Assembly (NCBI GenBank): GCA_012184525.1
Contig: WOFQ01000022.1
Location: 310,001 to 374,000, forward strand
DNA from: Xenoacremonium recifei
Taxonomy: Eukaryota; Ascomycota; Sordariomycetes; Hypocreales; Nectriaceae
Direction: 5' to 3'
DNA: 64,000 nucleotides
Positions 22,527 to 34,716 of this stretch are shown one piece after another; within the stretch, counting starts at the first letter, position 1, and the number at the start of each line of letters is the position of its first letter. The notes beneath the pieces were generated by a model that worked only from the letters and a program-made list of their open reading frames with translations, had not been told where the DNA came from and ran no database searches. Position numbers and translations under genes: made by a program.

Positions 22527-23012
22527 TTTGGAGGTCTGAGCTGTGAGGGCATCGTGACACACAATAGTTGAAGTCAAGTTAGCAAGTATACGAATTGACT
22601 TAAGACGAGAAGAGCAATCCGAGGCGACGGACCGGTACCAGATCGACAATGCAGTGTTGGTGGAACTTTTGATGTCGGAGGAACCCGACAATGAGGGATT
22701 TCACAGTGCGGCTTATGGATAGGACGGTAACAGGCCTCGCGTTTTATGAGGTGCTTGTACAGTTTTGGTATAAGTCAAGCACTGTATCTATCCTCCACTG
22801 CGCCGATAGGGCCTCACTCTTGAGTCCCGATCTCTCTCTAACAACCTGCCCATCCGAGGCATCTCCACGCAACCCTCCCAAATCCCCTCCATCTCGTCGG
22901 TCGAAATCGACCCATCTGGTGAAAAAGTTGCATTTGCAGCGGAGTCTCCATCCTCAACGGCGGCTCTTCTCCGCACTTGGTGTCCGACGCAGGAGATAAG
23001 CATGCTGCAACG
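22527..23012. promoter_or_regulatory. Bidirectional promoter region
   Basis: A 486 bp segment between divergent start codons of the purine deaminase (-) and the Dal5-type transporter (+). The deaminase frame is open back to 22691, so the true promoter may be shorter. Co-regulation is inferred from position only. Confidence 0.45.
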
Positions 23013-24689
23013 ATGAGTTCGGGCGACGCGAGTGCGTCCAGCCGGGGCAGAGAGGGAGGAGTACATATGGTGGATGCTGCGCTCGAAAGACAGCCTCTAC
23101 TCCAGAACTGTGAAGATCATTGCAGAATGGCGGTTACGACAGAGGTCTCGGGATCGCATCCCGGCCCCGATCCAGCCCTGGCTCGCCGGGTGCTGAAGAA
23201 GATCGACCGCATCATCATCCCGCTGTGCTTCGTCACTTACATGCTGAATTTTATGGACAAGACGATCCTGTCCAGCGCCTCTGTTTTTGGACTGAGAGAC
23301 GATAATGTATGTGCATGAACACCTCGCTCATAAGGACTCGTCACTTACAAACTGTAGCATCTGGAGGGTCAGCAGTACAGCTGGGTTAGCAGCATCTTTT
23401 ACTTTGGCTACCTCGCCTGGGCATATCCCACCAGTATCCTCATCGCCCGCCTGCCTACCGGCAAATATCTTACGGCCAACGCGCTCTTCTGGGGTGCTGT
23501 TGTTGGACTTACAGCTGCATGCCACAATTATGGTGGCCTTCTGACCGTCCGAATTCTTCTTGGTGTGGCCGAGGCAACTATTACTCCCGGGTTCATGTTC
23601 CTGACGTCGACATGGTATACTCGTGATGAGATGCCAACTCGCGTTGGCTTGTGGTTCTCCGGAAACTCGGTGGGCGGCATCGTGGCGAGCTTGATGGCTT
23701 TTGGCGTTGGTCACATCAACGACAGTGTACATCCCTGGCGGTGGATGTACATCATCCTCGGCATTGCTACGTTTCTCTGGGCCATCCCGATGTTCTTCCT
23801 GCTGCCCGACAACATTTCAAAGGCCAGATTCCTCACTGAGGAAGAGAGACAGGTCGCTGTCGACCGCATCGTCATCGCCGGGACAGGCAAGACGGAAAAC
23901 ACGCATTGGAGATGGGACCAGATGAAGGAGTGCCTGATCGACCCCAAGACGTGGTTCATCTTCAGCATTGAGCTTCTCACCCAGATGCCCAACGGAGGCA
24001 CCCAGAACTTCACGAATATCGTCATTACGTCCTTTGGCTTCACCAGCCTGCAGTCTACGCTCATCAACATCCCCTACTCTCTCATCACCGCAGCTGTCAT
24101 TGCTGGCAGCGGTTGGGTGGCAGGCCGTTACCGCACGCTCAACTGCATCATGATCGTCGTCGTCATTATCCCCTGCATTGTTGGTAGCGCCATCATCTAC
24201 CGCCGCGACAACGTCCCCCATGGTGTCGCCCTCTTCGCCTACTTCCTGCTCTCGACCGGCCCGGCTGCCATGCCGCTCACCATGGCCATCGTGCAGAGCA
24301 ACTACCGCGGCGTCACCAAGAAGATGACCATTACAGCGATGCTGTTCCTGGCATACTGCGCGGGCAACATCGCGGGACCACACTTCTTTGTCGAGTCCGA
24401 GGATCCTACGTATCAGACGGCGTTCCGGGCCATCATGATCTGCTACAGCTTGGCTATCTGCGTGGTCGTGGGGCTGCGCGTGTATCTTCAGTGGCTGAAC
24501 GCAAAGCGCACGAGGGAGGAGGGCGTTGAAGGAAGTGCGGGCGCGGCCGGTGTGGTTGCGAACGGGAAGCTCCCTGAGGAGATGGATGGCCGCAATGTGG
24601 CCGAGGCGGTGACGGAGGTGCAGCTGAGGCCGGAGGATTATGAGGATGTGACCGATTGGAAAACTGTTGGCTTTAGATATCGACTGTGA
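23013..24689 (+). CDS. MFS anion:cation symporter, Dal5/allantoate permease family
   Basis: Plasma-membrane uptake transporter, 541 aa, about 12 TM segments. Exons 23013-23306 and 23358-24689; the 51 nt intron has a GTATGT donor. Family marks: KKIDRIIIPLCFVTYMLNFMDKT at TM1, YSWVSSIFYFGYLAWAYPTS, RILLGVAEATITPGFMFLTS, WYTRDEMPTRVGLWFSGN, and a C-terminal VTDWKTVGFRYRL close to the tail NFRY found in this family. Members carry allantoate, ureidosuccinate, vitamins or other organic anions; the substrate cannot be read from sequence. Divergent from the purine deaminase, which favours a purine-derived or nitrogenous substrate. I chose ATG 23013 because the frame upstream has no ATG. Confidence 0.9.
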
Positions 24690-24953
24690 TCGATGTAGAC
24701 TTCGATATTCCGTAAGCTATTAAAAATAGCATGCTCGGAGAATATGTTAGTTCCGGCACATGAAGTTTCATTGAATGGCGGAGCACGCCTCTTCGTGGTG
24801 GCAGTGCGAGTTGCGCCGGATCAATATTCTTCCGGCGCTCCGAAACATTTACCCAATTTGCATGCGCAACGTTGAAATCTCGCCTCCTACACCCTCCACA
24901 TAACTTCTTTCAAGCTCGCTTTTTCTTTCCCTTCGCATCATCCATCAGACGCC

Positions 24954-26953
24954 ATGTCGTGGAGAAACCAGGGAATCACCGGGTCGAATAATATCCCTCT
25001 TGGAAGCCGCCGTCGCTTTGGCGGCGAAGAGGATGGCGAAGATGGCGTCGCCGATGGCCAGCTCAAGCGCGGTCGCTCTCCCGAACCTCGCAGCGAAGCC
25101 GACGGTCCTCGTCGCCGAAAGAAGCGCAACCGATGGGGCGCTGCGTCCGAGAACAAGGCTGCTGGCCTGATAGGTCTGCCGACGGCCATCACGTCGACTA
25201 TGACCAGCGAGCAGCTTGAGGCGTACATCCTGAACCTGCGAATCGAGGAGATTAGCCAAAAGCTCCGTATCGACGATGTCGTGCCCGCCGATGGTGACCG
25301 GTACGTTACTCAGAGTGTATACTGTATGTTCACAACGCTAACAAATCGTAGATCTCCGTCGCCGCCCCCTCAGTACGACAACCACGGTCGCCGAATCAAC
25401 ACCCGAGAGTATCGATACCGAAAGCGCCTCGAGGATGAGCGCCACAAGCTCATCGAAAAGGCCATGAAGACCATTCCTAACTACCATCCGCCTCAGGATT
25501 ACCGTAGGCCGACCAAGACCCAAGAGAAGGTCTACGTGCCGGTCAACGATTACCCGGAGATTAACTTCAGTATGATTGCTAACCCTTTAACCCTAACCAA
25601 TATCTTATCCCCCTCTCCTCCCCTTTTGGAGTCTGATCAGTCCCACCACTGTCACCCCGTCGCGGTGTTTTGAGTGGCCTGGTCCTTCATCGAATCGGAC
25701 CCCTCTCGTACCCCTAATCTTTAGAAACGAAGACACTAACACTTAGCTCTCCTACTCAAGTTGGATTACTTATTGGACCTCGAGGTAACACCCTGAAGAA
25801 GATGGAAGGCGACTCGGGCGCCAAAATTGCCATTCGTGGCAAAGGCTCTGTCAAGGAGGGTAAAGGTCGCTCTGACGCTGCTCACGCTAGCAACCAGGAA
25901 GAGGACCTTCACTGTCTGATCATGGCCGACACAGAGGAAAAGGTCAACAAGGCCAAGAAGCTTATTCACAACATTATCGAGACTGTAAGCGTTCTCTCCT
26001 TGTTATGTTTGTCTTATTTGCTAACCTTTCTAGGCTGCTTCTATCCCTGAAGGCCAAAACGAGCTCAAGCGTAACCAGCTTCGAGAACTTGCCGCCCTCA
26101 ACGGTACCCTCCGAGATGACGAAAACCAGGCTTGTCAAAACTGTGGTAAGATTGGCCATCGCAAGTACGATTGTCCTGAGCGGCAGAACTACACTGCTAG
26201 CATCATCTGCCGAGTTTGTGGTAATGCAGGCCATATGGCCCGTGATTGCCCGGATCGACAGAAGGGTATGAGCTGGCGTAAGCCCGACAACGGCTACAAT
26301 GGCGGTCGCATGGGTGGCGGTGATGCTGTCGACCGGGAGATGGAGGTGAGTGCCCTTGGATGTTTCAACCAGAATCTATGAAGCTGACTTGTCTGTAGCA
26401 ACTGATGCAGGAACTCGGCGGTGGCTCGGACGGCCCTCCCGCGCGGATCGAAGCCGGCCCTGGCGGCTACGGCAACGGCAACGGCGATGCCAAGCCATGG
26501 CAGCGTGGCCCTACGGGAGGGCCGGCCCCGTGGCGCTCCCGCAACAACGACTCTCACAACGATGGAGGAGGTTCTTCGGCTCCCTGGGCCCGCGATCGCA
26601 ACCGTGGCCAGGACAACGGCCATCAAGCGCAGGGCGGCGACAGCTACTACGGCCAGGGATACGGTGGTTCGTCCGCAGCCCCCCCGTGGCAGCAGCAAGC
26701 TCCTGGAACCCAAGGTGGCTATGGAGGCTATCCTGGCTACGCTGGCTACGGCGCTGCCCCCGGTGTTGGTGCTCCTCCGGGACTGCCTGCTGGTGGTGCT
26801 GGCCTGTCGGCTCCTCCCGGCCTGGGCGGGATCAATGCTCTCATCCAGCAATATGCCGGAGGCGCTGCACCACCGCCGCCGCCCCCTCCATCTGGAGATG
26901 CTCCTCCTCCGCCTCCCAGCGACCAGCCTCCGCCACCCCCGCCTGGTGCTTAA
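24954..26953 (+). CDS. BBP: Branchpoint-bridging protein (SF1/BBP)
   Basis: Nuclear splicing factor that binds the intron branch site and bridges it to U2AF in the commitment complex. Exons 24954-25300, 25352-25569, 25761-25984, 26034-26345 and 26399-26953 give 551 aa. The N-terminus MSWRNQGITGSNNIPLG is highly characteristic. An SF1 helix-hairpin region carries the RKKRNRWG motif, near residue 60. The KH/QUA2 domain includes NFIGLLIGPRGNTLKKME, restored across intron 2. Two zinc knuckles follow: CQNCGKIGHRKYDC and CRVCGNAGHMARDC. The C-terminus is glycine- and proline-rich. Intron 2 is 191 nt, several times longer than its neighbours. Confidence 0.96.
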
Positions 26954-27906
26954 GCTTGCCTCAACCTGAGTCGAATTTTTGGAGCCTTTGTTTGCAGCCA
27001 GACGGGATAACTTACAATGTCTCCTGAGGATTCACCTGACAAGAACAGCAAGGATCCCGCAGCTTGTTGAAATCCAGGAGACTCACGATAGGTACACGAC
27101 TAACCAGCTATATACGCTCATATAAGTGGTTGCCAGAGATCTGCCCGGACGGGCATGCGCCAGCGGTCCTGCTTTCAACGGTGGTTTACTCATGTAACGC
27201 TAGTGTGCTTCTAGGGAAAACTACTAATTTCGTAGGCAATTGTATGTATTAAGAGAACAACCTGACGAGACGTGATGCTTTTGCTGTGCTTTTGGACGAG
27301 GACAGATGGTGAAGCCAGGCGTGTAAGACGATTGCATCCCCGCCGAAGGACGCTTATGCACAAAATTATGCTAAAGCCCCCGCGCCGCTGCACCATAGCG
27401 TCATTATGCTCGGGAGCTTGGGCCAGCTGACGAGTTCCGCCAAGCTAAGCGCTAAGCCCAGCCCACCTGCCTCGCACCTGCTCCATCACGCACCTGCCCT
27501 GCTGGTCCAGCTGAATGCATGAAGCTTGGCAGCTGCCGCCTGGAGAACCCAGAATGCTGCATATCGCGGGCAGGTACGTTCCAGCACAGGGCGTTCCTAC
27601 CGTTTCCGGCCGTAGCTCGATTGATGACGAGCTCTGCTCTCCTCCGCGATTACTTAATCTGAGTCTGAACCTGTCTCATACAAACAAACCACCACTTCCA
27701 TCCCCGAGCTTCAGCTCAGCTCCCTCCCGCCATCGCCGACGTCGGCATCCTCGTGAGCGCGGCATCCGAGAATGGTCCTACAGAAAGAATCGATATCGCA
27801 GTAGTTGTCTAGATCCTGCAGCCTTACGTCCGCCCGCCATCGCTGGCGCTGTGCTGCAGCTCCTCATCCCCCGCCCAAGCTCTTACTGGACCATCTCGCC
27901 GCCACC
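26954..27906. other. Intergenic region
   Basis: Holds the 3' UTR of BBP and the promoter of the vacuolar protease. Open frames start without domain support. Nothing else recognised. Confidence 0.55.
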
Positions 27907-30900
27907 ATGCGCTGCGGGAATCCCTTCGCTTTCCGGCCGGGCCCGGTGTCCTTCTGGACCACGGCCATCTACATCGCCCTAATTATCCCCCTCATCTACG
28001 TCCACGAAACTGTGCCTGATGCTCCGAAAGAACACGGGCTTGGGGTCGGCATTGATTTGACTGAAGCGTGGTCGGACTTGCAGAACATCACCGACAAGTT
28101 CCATCCGTTCAACAGCGAGGAGAATGACGTAGTGCGCGAGTACCTCGTTCGCCGGGCGAAGCAAATTCTCGACCGGAACAAGGTGGATTATACCGTGGTG
28201 CAGCCAGTTTTGCAAGGAGACTTCATGGCGTTAGTGGCTTTCATCCAGATGTTAGTATACAACTGACGATATTTGGGCGCAGTGCGTTCAACAAAACGGA
28301 GACAGACAACAACACAGAGCTCGCCCCCAAGTTTGCCCCGGCGCCGAAGCGAAGTCCCGGTGCTACCCTTTTCGACGACCAGTCATCAAATCTGACGTGG
28401 GTGATACAGGGCGCGAGGAAATTGGGAAGCAGAGTCGGAGAGGACAAATGGATGGCGCAGTACTTTGAGGGAAACAACTTTTATGTGTACATCCATGGCA
28501 AGGATGATCCTGAGGGTGACTGGTGGCTGTCTGCAAACCCGTTCAAGAAGTTCCGTAGCAAAGGCGGCGTGCTTGTGAACTGCCACTGGGACTCGTGAGT
28601 AGGATGTTTCCAGGTGTGGTGATACGCTTGCTAATGGTGAATAGTGTCCCGACCGCCTACGGCGCAACTGACGATGCGATTGCCTGCGTTGCCATGCTTC
28701 AAATGCTAAGCCACTTCACATCCAAAGACCTCCAGCCCACCAATGGCATCGTTTTGCTGTTCAACAACGCCGAGGAAGACGGCTTGCTCGGAGCGAAGGC
28801 TTTCGGATACAGCCCTTTACTCCAATTCTGCCACACGTTTGTCAATCTTGAGGGAGCCGGAGCCGGAGGCCGTGCATTGCTGTTCCGGGCCACCGATCTT
28901 CAAGTTACCGAAGCGTATCGGAAGACCCCCCATCCGTTCGGTTCTGTCGTCGTACACAATGTGTTCGAACAAGGATGGATGCAGTCAGGGACAGACTATT
29001 CGGTTTGGAAGGACGTATTCGGTCAACGAGGCTTGGATATCGCCTTTTACGCGCCAAGATCTCGGTACCATACCGAAGACGATGATGTGCGGCACGCCTC
29101 GATAAACAGTTTATGGCATATGCTCTCAGCCGCTCTCTTTTCTACTCAAAGTTTATCAGAGACCACCGGCACAGTATTCACGGGCCCTCGCCCCGACAAG
29201 AGGAAGGACAAAGTTGACAGCGGAAAACCTGCAGACGGGGTTTGGTTCGATATGTTCGGCGATGCCTGGGCAACGTTTGCTCTCAAAGGTCTTTTTGCTT
29301 GGTCCTTGACACTGCTTGTCGCTACGCCGCTAATCCTCATTGCCATCACGTATATACTGAAGCGCTATGACAAGTACTACTTCTTCACTAGCGACGTCAA
29401 AAACCCAGACGATTTCGACGAGGAAGAACCTGTCCAATTCGGCGGGTGGAAAGGGTTCTTCCGCTACCCCTTCGCGCTGATATTCTCCATAGGGTTGACG
29501 GTAGGCTCAGTGTTCCTCCTCGTCAAGTTCAATCCTTTCATCATCTACAGCTGTGGCTATTCAGTGTGAGTATGAAGAATGTCAAAAATTCGTTCACTGG
29601 CTGACTTGTTTAGTTGGGCCATGACAATGTCCATATGCTACTTTTCTTTTTGGTTGATCATGCGAGGAGCCAGCGTCGTCCGTCCCAGCGCCCTACATCG
29701 CGGATATGTCAATATCTGGCTCTTTTCGTTTGGCTGGGTGGCGCAAGTTGCCGCGGCGGTTCTCGAGGATCGTAAACACATCGCGGCGCTTTACCCTACC
29801 GTTTTCCTACAGTCTGGCGTGTTCCTTGCCCTGGTTATCAGCCTGTTGGAACAATGCGCCCTGCTTGGCAAGCATGAATTCGCAGCCCAGCTGCGCGATG
29901 CGCATCAGGATCGAGATTTCCCAGCAAGGATCGGGAGTTTCCCTGTGACTGGACTTGACGGCGAGCAAGGGGATGAACAAGGCGACGACCAAGGCGAGCC
30001 TGAAGGCGACGATGGAGAGAACGATGCGCCGGAGGTTGCGACTGAGACGACGCCGCTTAGAGCAGGTGAACCTGGTTATGGCTCCTCCAACCAGCAGACG
30101 TCTTTCGCTAATACCTATCGACGGTCTATCCCGGAGGGTTCTCCGTCGTCGCCCAGCATCGGAAGTTACCAGCCGTATGGACATGAACAGTCTTGGTCTG
30201 GGCGGCTGCCGTCTTGGACCTGGTTTTTGCAATTCCTCCTTCTGGCACCAGTCCCTCTGATTATGATCGGAAACCTCGGCCTTGTTAGCATGTCGGCTCT
30301 CCAGATGATCGGCGTGGACGGGAGCAGTCTCATACTCCCAGTTTTGGCTATAGGCCTGACCAGCATTCTCTTGCTCCTTCCTATGACGCCGTTCATCCAC
30401 CGCGTCACCCATCATCTCCCGCTTTTCCTTTTGTGTGTGTTTATCTGCACCTTGTCTTACAACCTGGTTGTGTTCCCGTTCTCGGCCTCACATCGTTTCA
30501 AGTTTGGCTTCCAGCAGATCATCGATCTCGATCGGAAGACCAATGTTGTATCTCTAACCGGCATTGAGGAGTATACACGGAAAGTTATCGACTCCGTTCC
30601 AATCGCCGCGGGAAAGACGATGAAATGCGAAGGAAATGAACTTATGAAGAACCTCAAGGACTGTACATTTGACGCCTCGGGACTCCCTCCGAATCTGGTT
30701 CCTGGAAAGAAGCTCTCAGACTTGGTCACAGTGAAGGTGGAAGAGAACAACGCTGCGAGAGCAAAGGTCATGATCGATGCCATCGACACACGAGTCTGTT
30801 CTCTGGAATTCACCGGGCTGGTGTACAATTATGAAGTCGAGGGCGGCAACCCCATAGATACCCGATTTGGCGGGTTGCCTGCGGAGGGCGGGTTGAGCAA

Positions 30901-31240
30901 TATTGAGCTCTGGAGACGAGATCGAAGCGTCCCGTGGAATGTAACGCTATACCTTACAGAAGCCGGCAGGGATCTCACAAAAGCCACCCAAAAGGTCTCC
31001 AAAAAAGGCAGCAAAAAGGATTCCAAAAAGGGATCTAAAAAGGGCTCCAAAGCTTCCGAGCCGGTACGGGTTGCTGGACCGATGACAATGACTGTCAACT
31101 GCGGCTGGAGCGACGGCAACGATCCGAATGTTATCCCGGTGTTCCATCAGTTGAGACAGTATATGCCTCCGTGGGCGGTAGTGAACAAGAAACACTGGGC
31201 GCTCGTCGAGGTACGCAAGTCGGTCCAGATTGGGCGTTGA
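27907..31240 (+). CDS. PFF1: Vacuolar membrane M28 metalloprotease
   Basis: Multipass vacuolar membrane protein with a luminal zinc aminopeptidase-like domain, like yeast Pff1. Exons 27907-28229, 28283-28594, 28645-29565 and 29614-31240 give 1060 aa, near the usual length. TM1 is at about residues 15-35. The M28 domain shows VLVNCHWDSVPTAYGATDDA (His and Asp ligands), NNAEEDGLLGA (catalytic and ligand Glu) and SRYHTEDDD (His ligand). About eight further TM helices follow in the C-terminal half, split by a long acidic loop (about residues 640-720). A lysine/serine-rich repeat (KKGSKK) sits near 1000. The donor of intron 1 (GTTAGT) was chosen because it is the only one that keeps the frame. Confidence 0.93.
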
Positions 31241-31617
31241 GGATGTTTCAAACAAGCAATGAAGGACTCTCATCCTGTAGACGAAGGGGACCTGGTCTTG
31301 TTACTGGAAAGCATGGGATTCTGCTTGGGCCTGGGTCTGGTAATTCAGGGGTTAATGGGATAGTAAGAGCTTGTCGGGCAGGTCCGCATTGGCTATGGTA
31401 GTTTATAGTATTGTTAAGTGAGCTGTTGAATAGCATCAATTGTCTGCATAATGCTGAAGTTGCATCAGTTGTCCTCAATTTACTTACCCTACAGCCACGG
31501 ACACCTCGGGATCGGCCGCACAGTAGCTTATCAGACTTGATCCACTCACTCCCAGCATCTCAATGTCAACCTCATCACTTCAATGCACTCACATTGACGC
31601 CAATTGACACTCTCAAG
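31241..31617. other. Tandem intergenic region
   Basis: Short spacer between the vacuolar protease and the LDAH-like gene on the same strand, presumably terminator plus promoter. No other feature seen. Confidence 0.5.
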
Positions 31618-32657
31618 ATGGTGTCCGACATCTTTGTCCCGTCAACCAAGACCAAGGGCATCCAGCGCCGCGCCCTGATCTACTTCATCTGCGGCAATCC
31701 CGGCCTCATTGAGTATTACGCCGACTTCTTCGCCAACTTGCGCGGGCTGCTGGCAGGTACCGAGAAAGACACGGCCTACGACATCTACGGGCGCAATTTG
31801 CTGGGCTTTGTGGATGAGGATCATGAACCGTTTGGGCATGGTTGTGAGCCGTGGGACTTGGAGGGTCAGATTGAGGGCATGTTTGAGGATGTCGCGAAGC
31901 AAAGAGTGCACGATGATGGAGGGAAGCCCTACGACGTGGTTGTTCTGATGGGCCATTCTGTGGGCGCGTATATCGCTGTTGAGCTGTACCATCGTCACAT
32001 GAAGAACCCAGCGAGGGCGCCGCATCTACGGCTCAGGCACGGTATCCTGCTCTTCCCGACGTTGACACACATTGCGCAGTCGCCCAGTGGACGCCGCATG
32101 GAGTTGCTTCGCCCAGCCGCCCCAGCAGCACACATCGCAGCTCGACTCCTCCTCCTACCGTTCGGTACCGGCGCTCTAGAATGGATAGTCCGCCGCATCC
32201 TCGGCTTCACAGGGCGAGCAGCCAACGTGACCGCCTCATGGCTGAAGAGCCGCGACGGCGTGCGCCAGGCCGTCGTGCTGGGATGCCACGAAATGGCGGA
32301 GATTTGCGAGGAGCAGTGGGAAGAAGAGCTGTGGGAGGTGGCGGAGGCGGATGAGGGGGATGGCAAGACGCCGAAGTGGTTCTTGTTTTATGCAAAGCAG
32401 GACCATTGGGTTGCGGAGAGGGTGAGGGATGAGTTTGTGGAGAGGAGGAGGGAGCATGGAGAGAGAGGGGGGAGGACGAGGGTTGAGGTTGATGAGGGGG
32501 GGAGGATTCCGCATGCGTTTTGTACGAGGGAGGGTGAGTTTCTTGTGAGAGGGGTTGATTATGTTGATGCTAATGAGGAATAGATTCGACGTGGGCGGTT
32601 GCGAAGAAGGTTAATGAGTGGATTGGGGAGATTGAGAGTGGCATGGGGTTGATATGA
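31618..32657 (+). CDS. Lipid-droplet-associated hydrolase (LDAH) family protein
   Basis: Alpha/beta-hydrolase of the LDAH family, which associates with lipid droplets in eukaryotes. Exons 31618-32533 and 32584-32657 give 329 aa; the second exon is only 74 nt and restores the usual ending PHAFCTREDSTWAVAKKVNEW. Without splicing the frame runs on to 32583 and gives a false tail. Visible marks: YFICGNPGLIEYYADFF near the start, nucleophile elbow MGHSVGA, the acid region FYAKQDHWV and catalytic His in IPHAFC. The intron carries GTGAGT and a CTAAT branch site. Enzyme activity in this family is debated, so the substrate is left open. Confidence 0.9.
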
Positions 32658-34035
32658 TGCCTTGGGGAGGTGATCGGAGGGAAGACATTGTCCGTCAGGG
32701 GGGTTGCAGACGCCCTCACCGTCCCTTCTTTGAACATGGCTGCGGCACGGAGACTGCAACCATTACAATGTTGTTGGCTGCTGTGGCTTTGTAAAGCTCA
32801 TCGATGGACTTTGACCACGTGGGAATGAGGTTGGACGCTGAGACAGAGGAGGATGAGGTTGCGAGTCTGGAAGCACAGCTGCGGGAGAATACGGGTCGCG
32901 GGGGTGGATTAATGGTCATGGAGCAGGATAGCGACTGATGAATGTTACCGGGTCATAATTCTTGGAGATAGTTCTATTCTAAAGAAGAGTTGTTGCTATG
33001 CACGTCGGCCATCACCCAGGCGACCCATTCCAGGTCTCTGTCAGTTGTCGCGAGACCGGAGTCTTCCCCGCACTCCAACTCATCACCAGCCAGGTGACTA
33101 GTCCGGGGCACGTATAGGTAGGAACAGCTATTGTATTAGTCTAGCGTCCATCCTGCATAGGCACCGCAGCAGCTGAAAAGCAAAACAAAACGTCATCGGG
33201 TTGCCTCTGCCAAAAATAACTTTGCATGCTGGCCAAGCAGCATCACGACACAATGACATTCCCAGAGCCCCCAACGAAATCTCTTCACTGTTAACTCTTC
33301 AATTGACTTTTCTTTCACACCAGAGACTTAGACAACTACTAATTGTATCACTCTGGTTACGTAGAGTGGTGGCGGACATGGTGAGACTCTCGGCCGCCGG
33401 TCCCGAGCTAAGCGCCACGCATCGTCGACAAGTATACTCCGTACAGTAAGAGGGCATCGGCCAGCTCGACAGATCCGGACAGAAGTTTCTTTCCCTTTCC
33501 TTGATTCGGCATGATGATCTAGCGAGGCAGCTGCCTGCCGATCAAGGTACGTACATACACGGGGACGCCGGGGTTTGGGGGAAAAACTTGGTTTTCTGGG
33601 GGACCGACGGATTCCATTAGTCTCTTCTTGTCAGGTGGCTTGGCCTACATTAGCTTGGCTGCGGGGGATTCGGCCGAGGCAAGTATTGCGTGGCATGTCT
33701 CGCTGTGAGACTAATTCACCAGTGAACAGACACGTGAAGAGACAATAGCTTGGTTATTCAGGCTCGCATTTCACTTGCATTCTTCGTATGTACGTTTTCT
33801 CCAGACACATGCGGATTACTATTACCCAGAAATTCCTCCTGGTTGGTTTGGTTTGTATTTGCCCAGTTGTAATTACACACTCCCGATGGCCGCGCTTACA
33901 CGACGCCTGGGGTTCTTCTGCTCTTCACATACACATCCAACCGCCTCATAACCATTTACGTCTCATCTCATCTCATCGCAGTCTTTTTCGTGCCATTTCC
34001 CATGCATGAACCGTGAACGAGTGAAATGAAGGCTC
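32658..34035. other. Convergent intergenic region
   Basis: About 1.4 kb between the convergent LDAH and CFEM genes. No ORF longer than about 80 codons and no domain, although the spacing is long for two 3' UTRs; a non-coding transcript is possible but unsupported. Confidence 0.5.
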
Positions 34036-34716
34036 TTACAGAGCCAGGGCAGCCAGAGCAACCATGGCGAGGGTGCCAATGGAGCCCAGGGCAGCAGCAC
34101 CGCCAGTGGTGACAGCGGAGGTGGTGGCAGCAGCAGTGCCAGAGGCAGAAGCAGAGCCAGAGGCCGCAGTGGTGGTGACGGCAGCGGTCGAGTTGCTGCC
34201 AACAACAGCAGAGGTGGCAGCGCTGGAGACAACGCTGGTCACAACGGAGGTGGAAGCGGCGGCAGAGGTAGTGCCAGCAGCCGAGGTGGTGACAGCGGCA
34301 GCGGAGGTGGTAGCAGCAGCAGAGGTCTCAGCAGAGCTCACGGCGGCCGAAGAGGAGGCGGCAGCGGTGGTAGCAGCAGCGGAGGTGGCGGCGGTGGACT
34401 CGGCCTTGCAGAGAGCCTCAGCAGCGGGCAGGACCTTGTCTGGAGGGCGTGTTAGAGAGAAAGAATGACATATATACAGTCTCAGGGGCTACTTACTGAC
34501 GGCCTCGCTAGCACCGCACTTGGAGACGATGCAGCTGGTGGCAGCCGACTGGACCGTGGAGAAGTTCTCGCAGATGCAAGCGACGTCGGTGGTCGAGCAG
34601 CTCGTCTTGGAGGTGATGGCGTCGTCCAGGCAGGGGATGGCGCACGAGGGGATGTCGGAGATGGTCTGCGCGCTGGCAACGGCAGCGAGGGCGACGGCGG
34701 CGAAAGCGTACTTCAT
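34036..34716 (-). CDS. CFEM-domain GPI-anchored cell-wall protein
   Basis: Secreted surface protein, 207 aa. Exons 34716-34497 and 34439-34036, intron 57 nt with GTAAGT donor. Signal peptide MKYAFAAVALAAVASA is followed by a CFEM domain with the eight expected cysteines (CAIPC, SC, ACIC, SC, KC, LC), the last one after the splice. The ADTT-like segment around the fourth cysteine is STTDVAC, with the Asp used for haem-iron binding in studied members. From about residue 90 the chain is Ala/Ser/Thr-rich and will be O-glycosylated, then a hydrophobic tail GSIGTLAMVALAALAL signals GPI attachment. Possible roles are haem uptake, adhesion or host interaction; sequence alone does not decide. Confidence 0.93.

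Noticed and set aside
22527..22691. N-terminal extension of 55 residues on the purine deaminase
   Set aside because: The frame is open, but the extension does not resemble the family, and the ATG at 22526 gives the normal length and a start just before the metal-binding motif.
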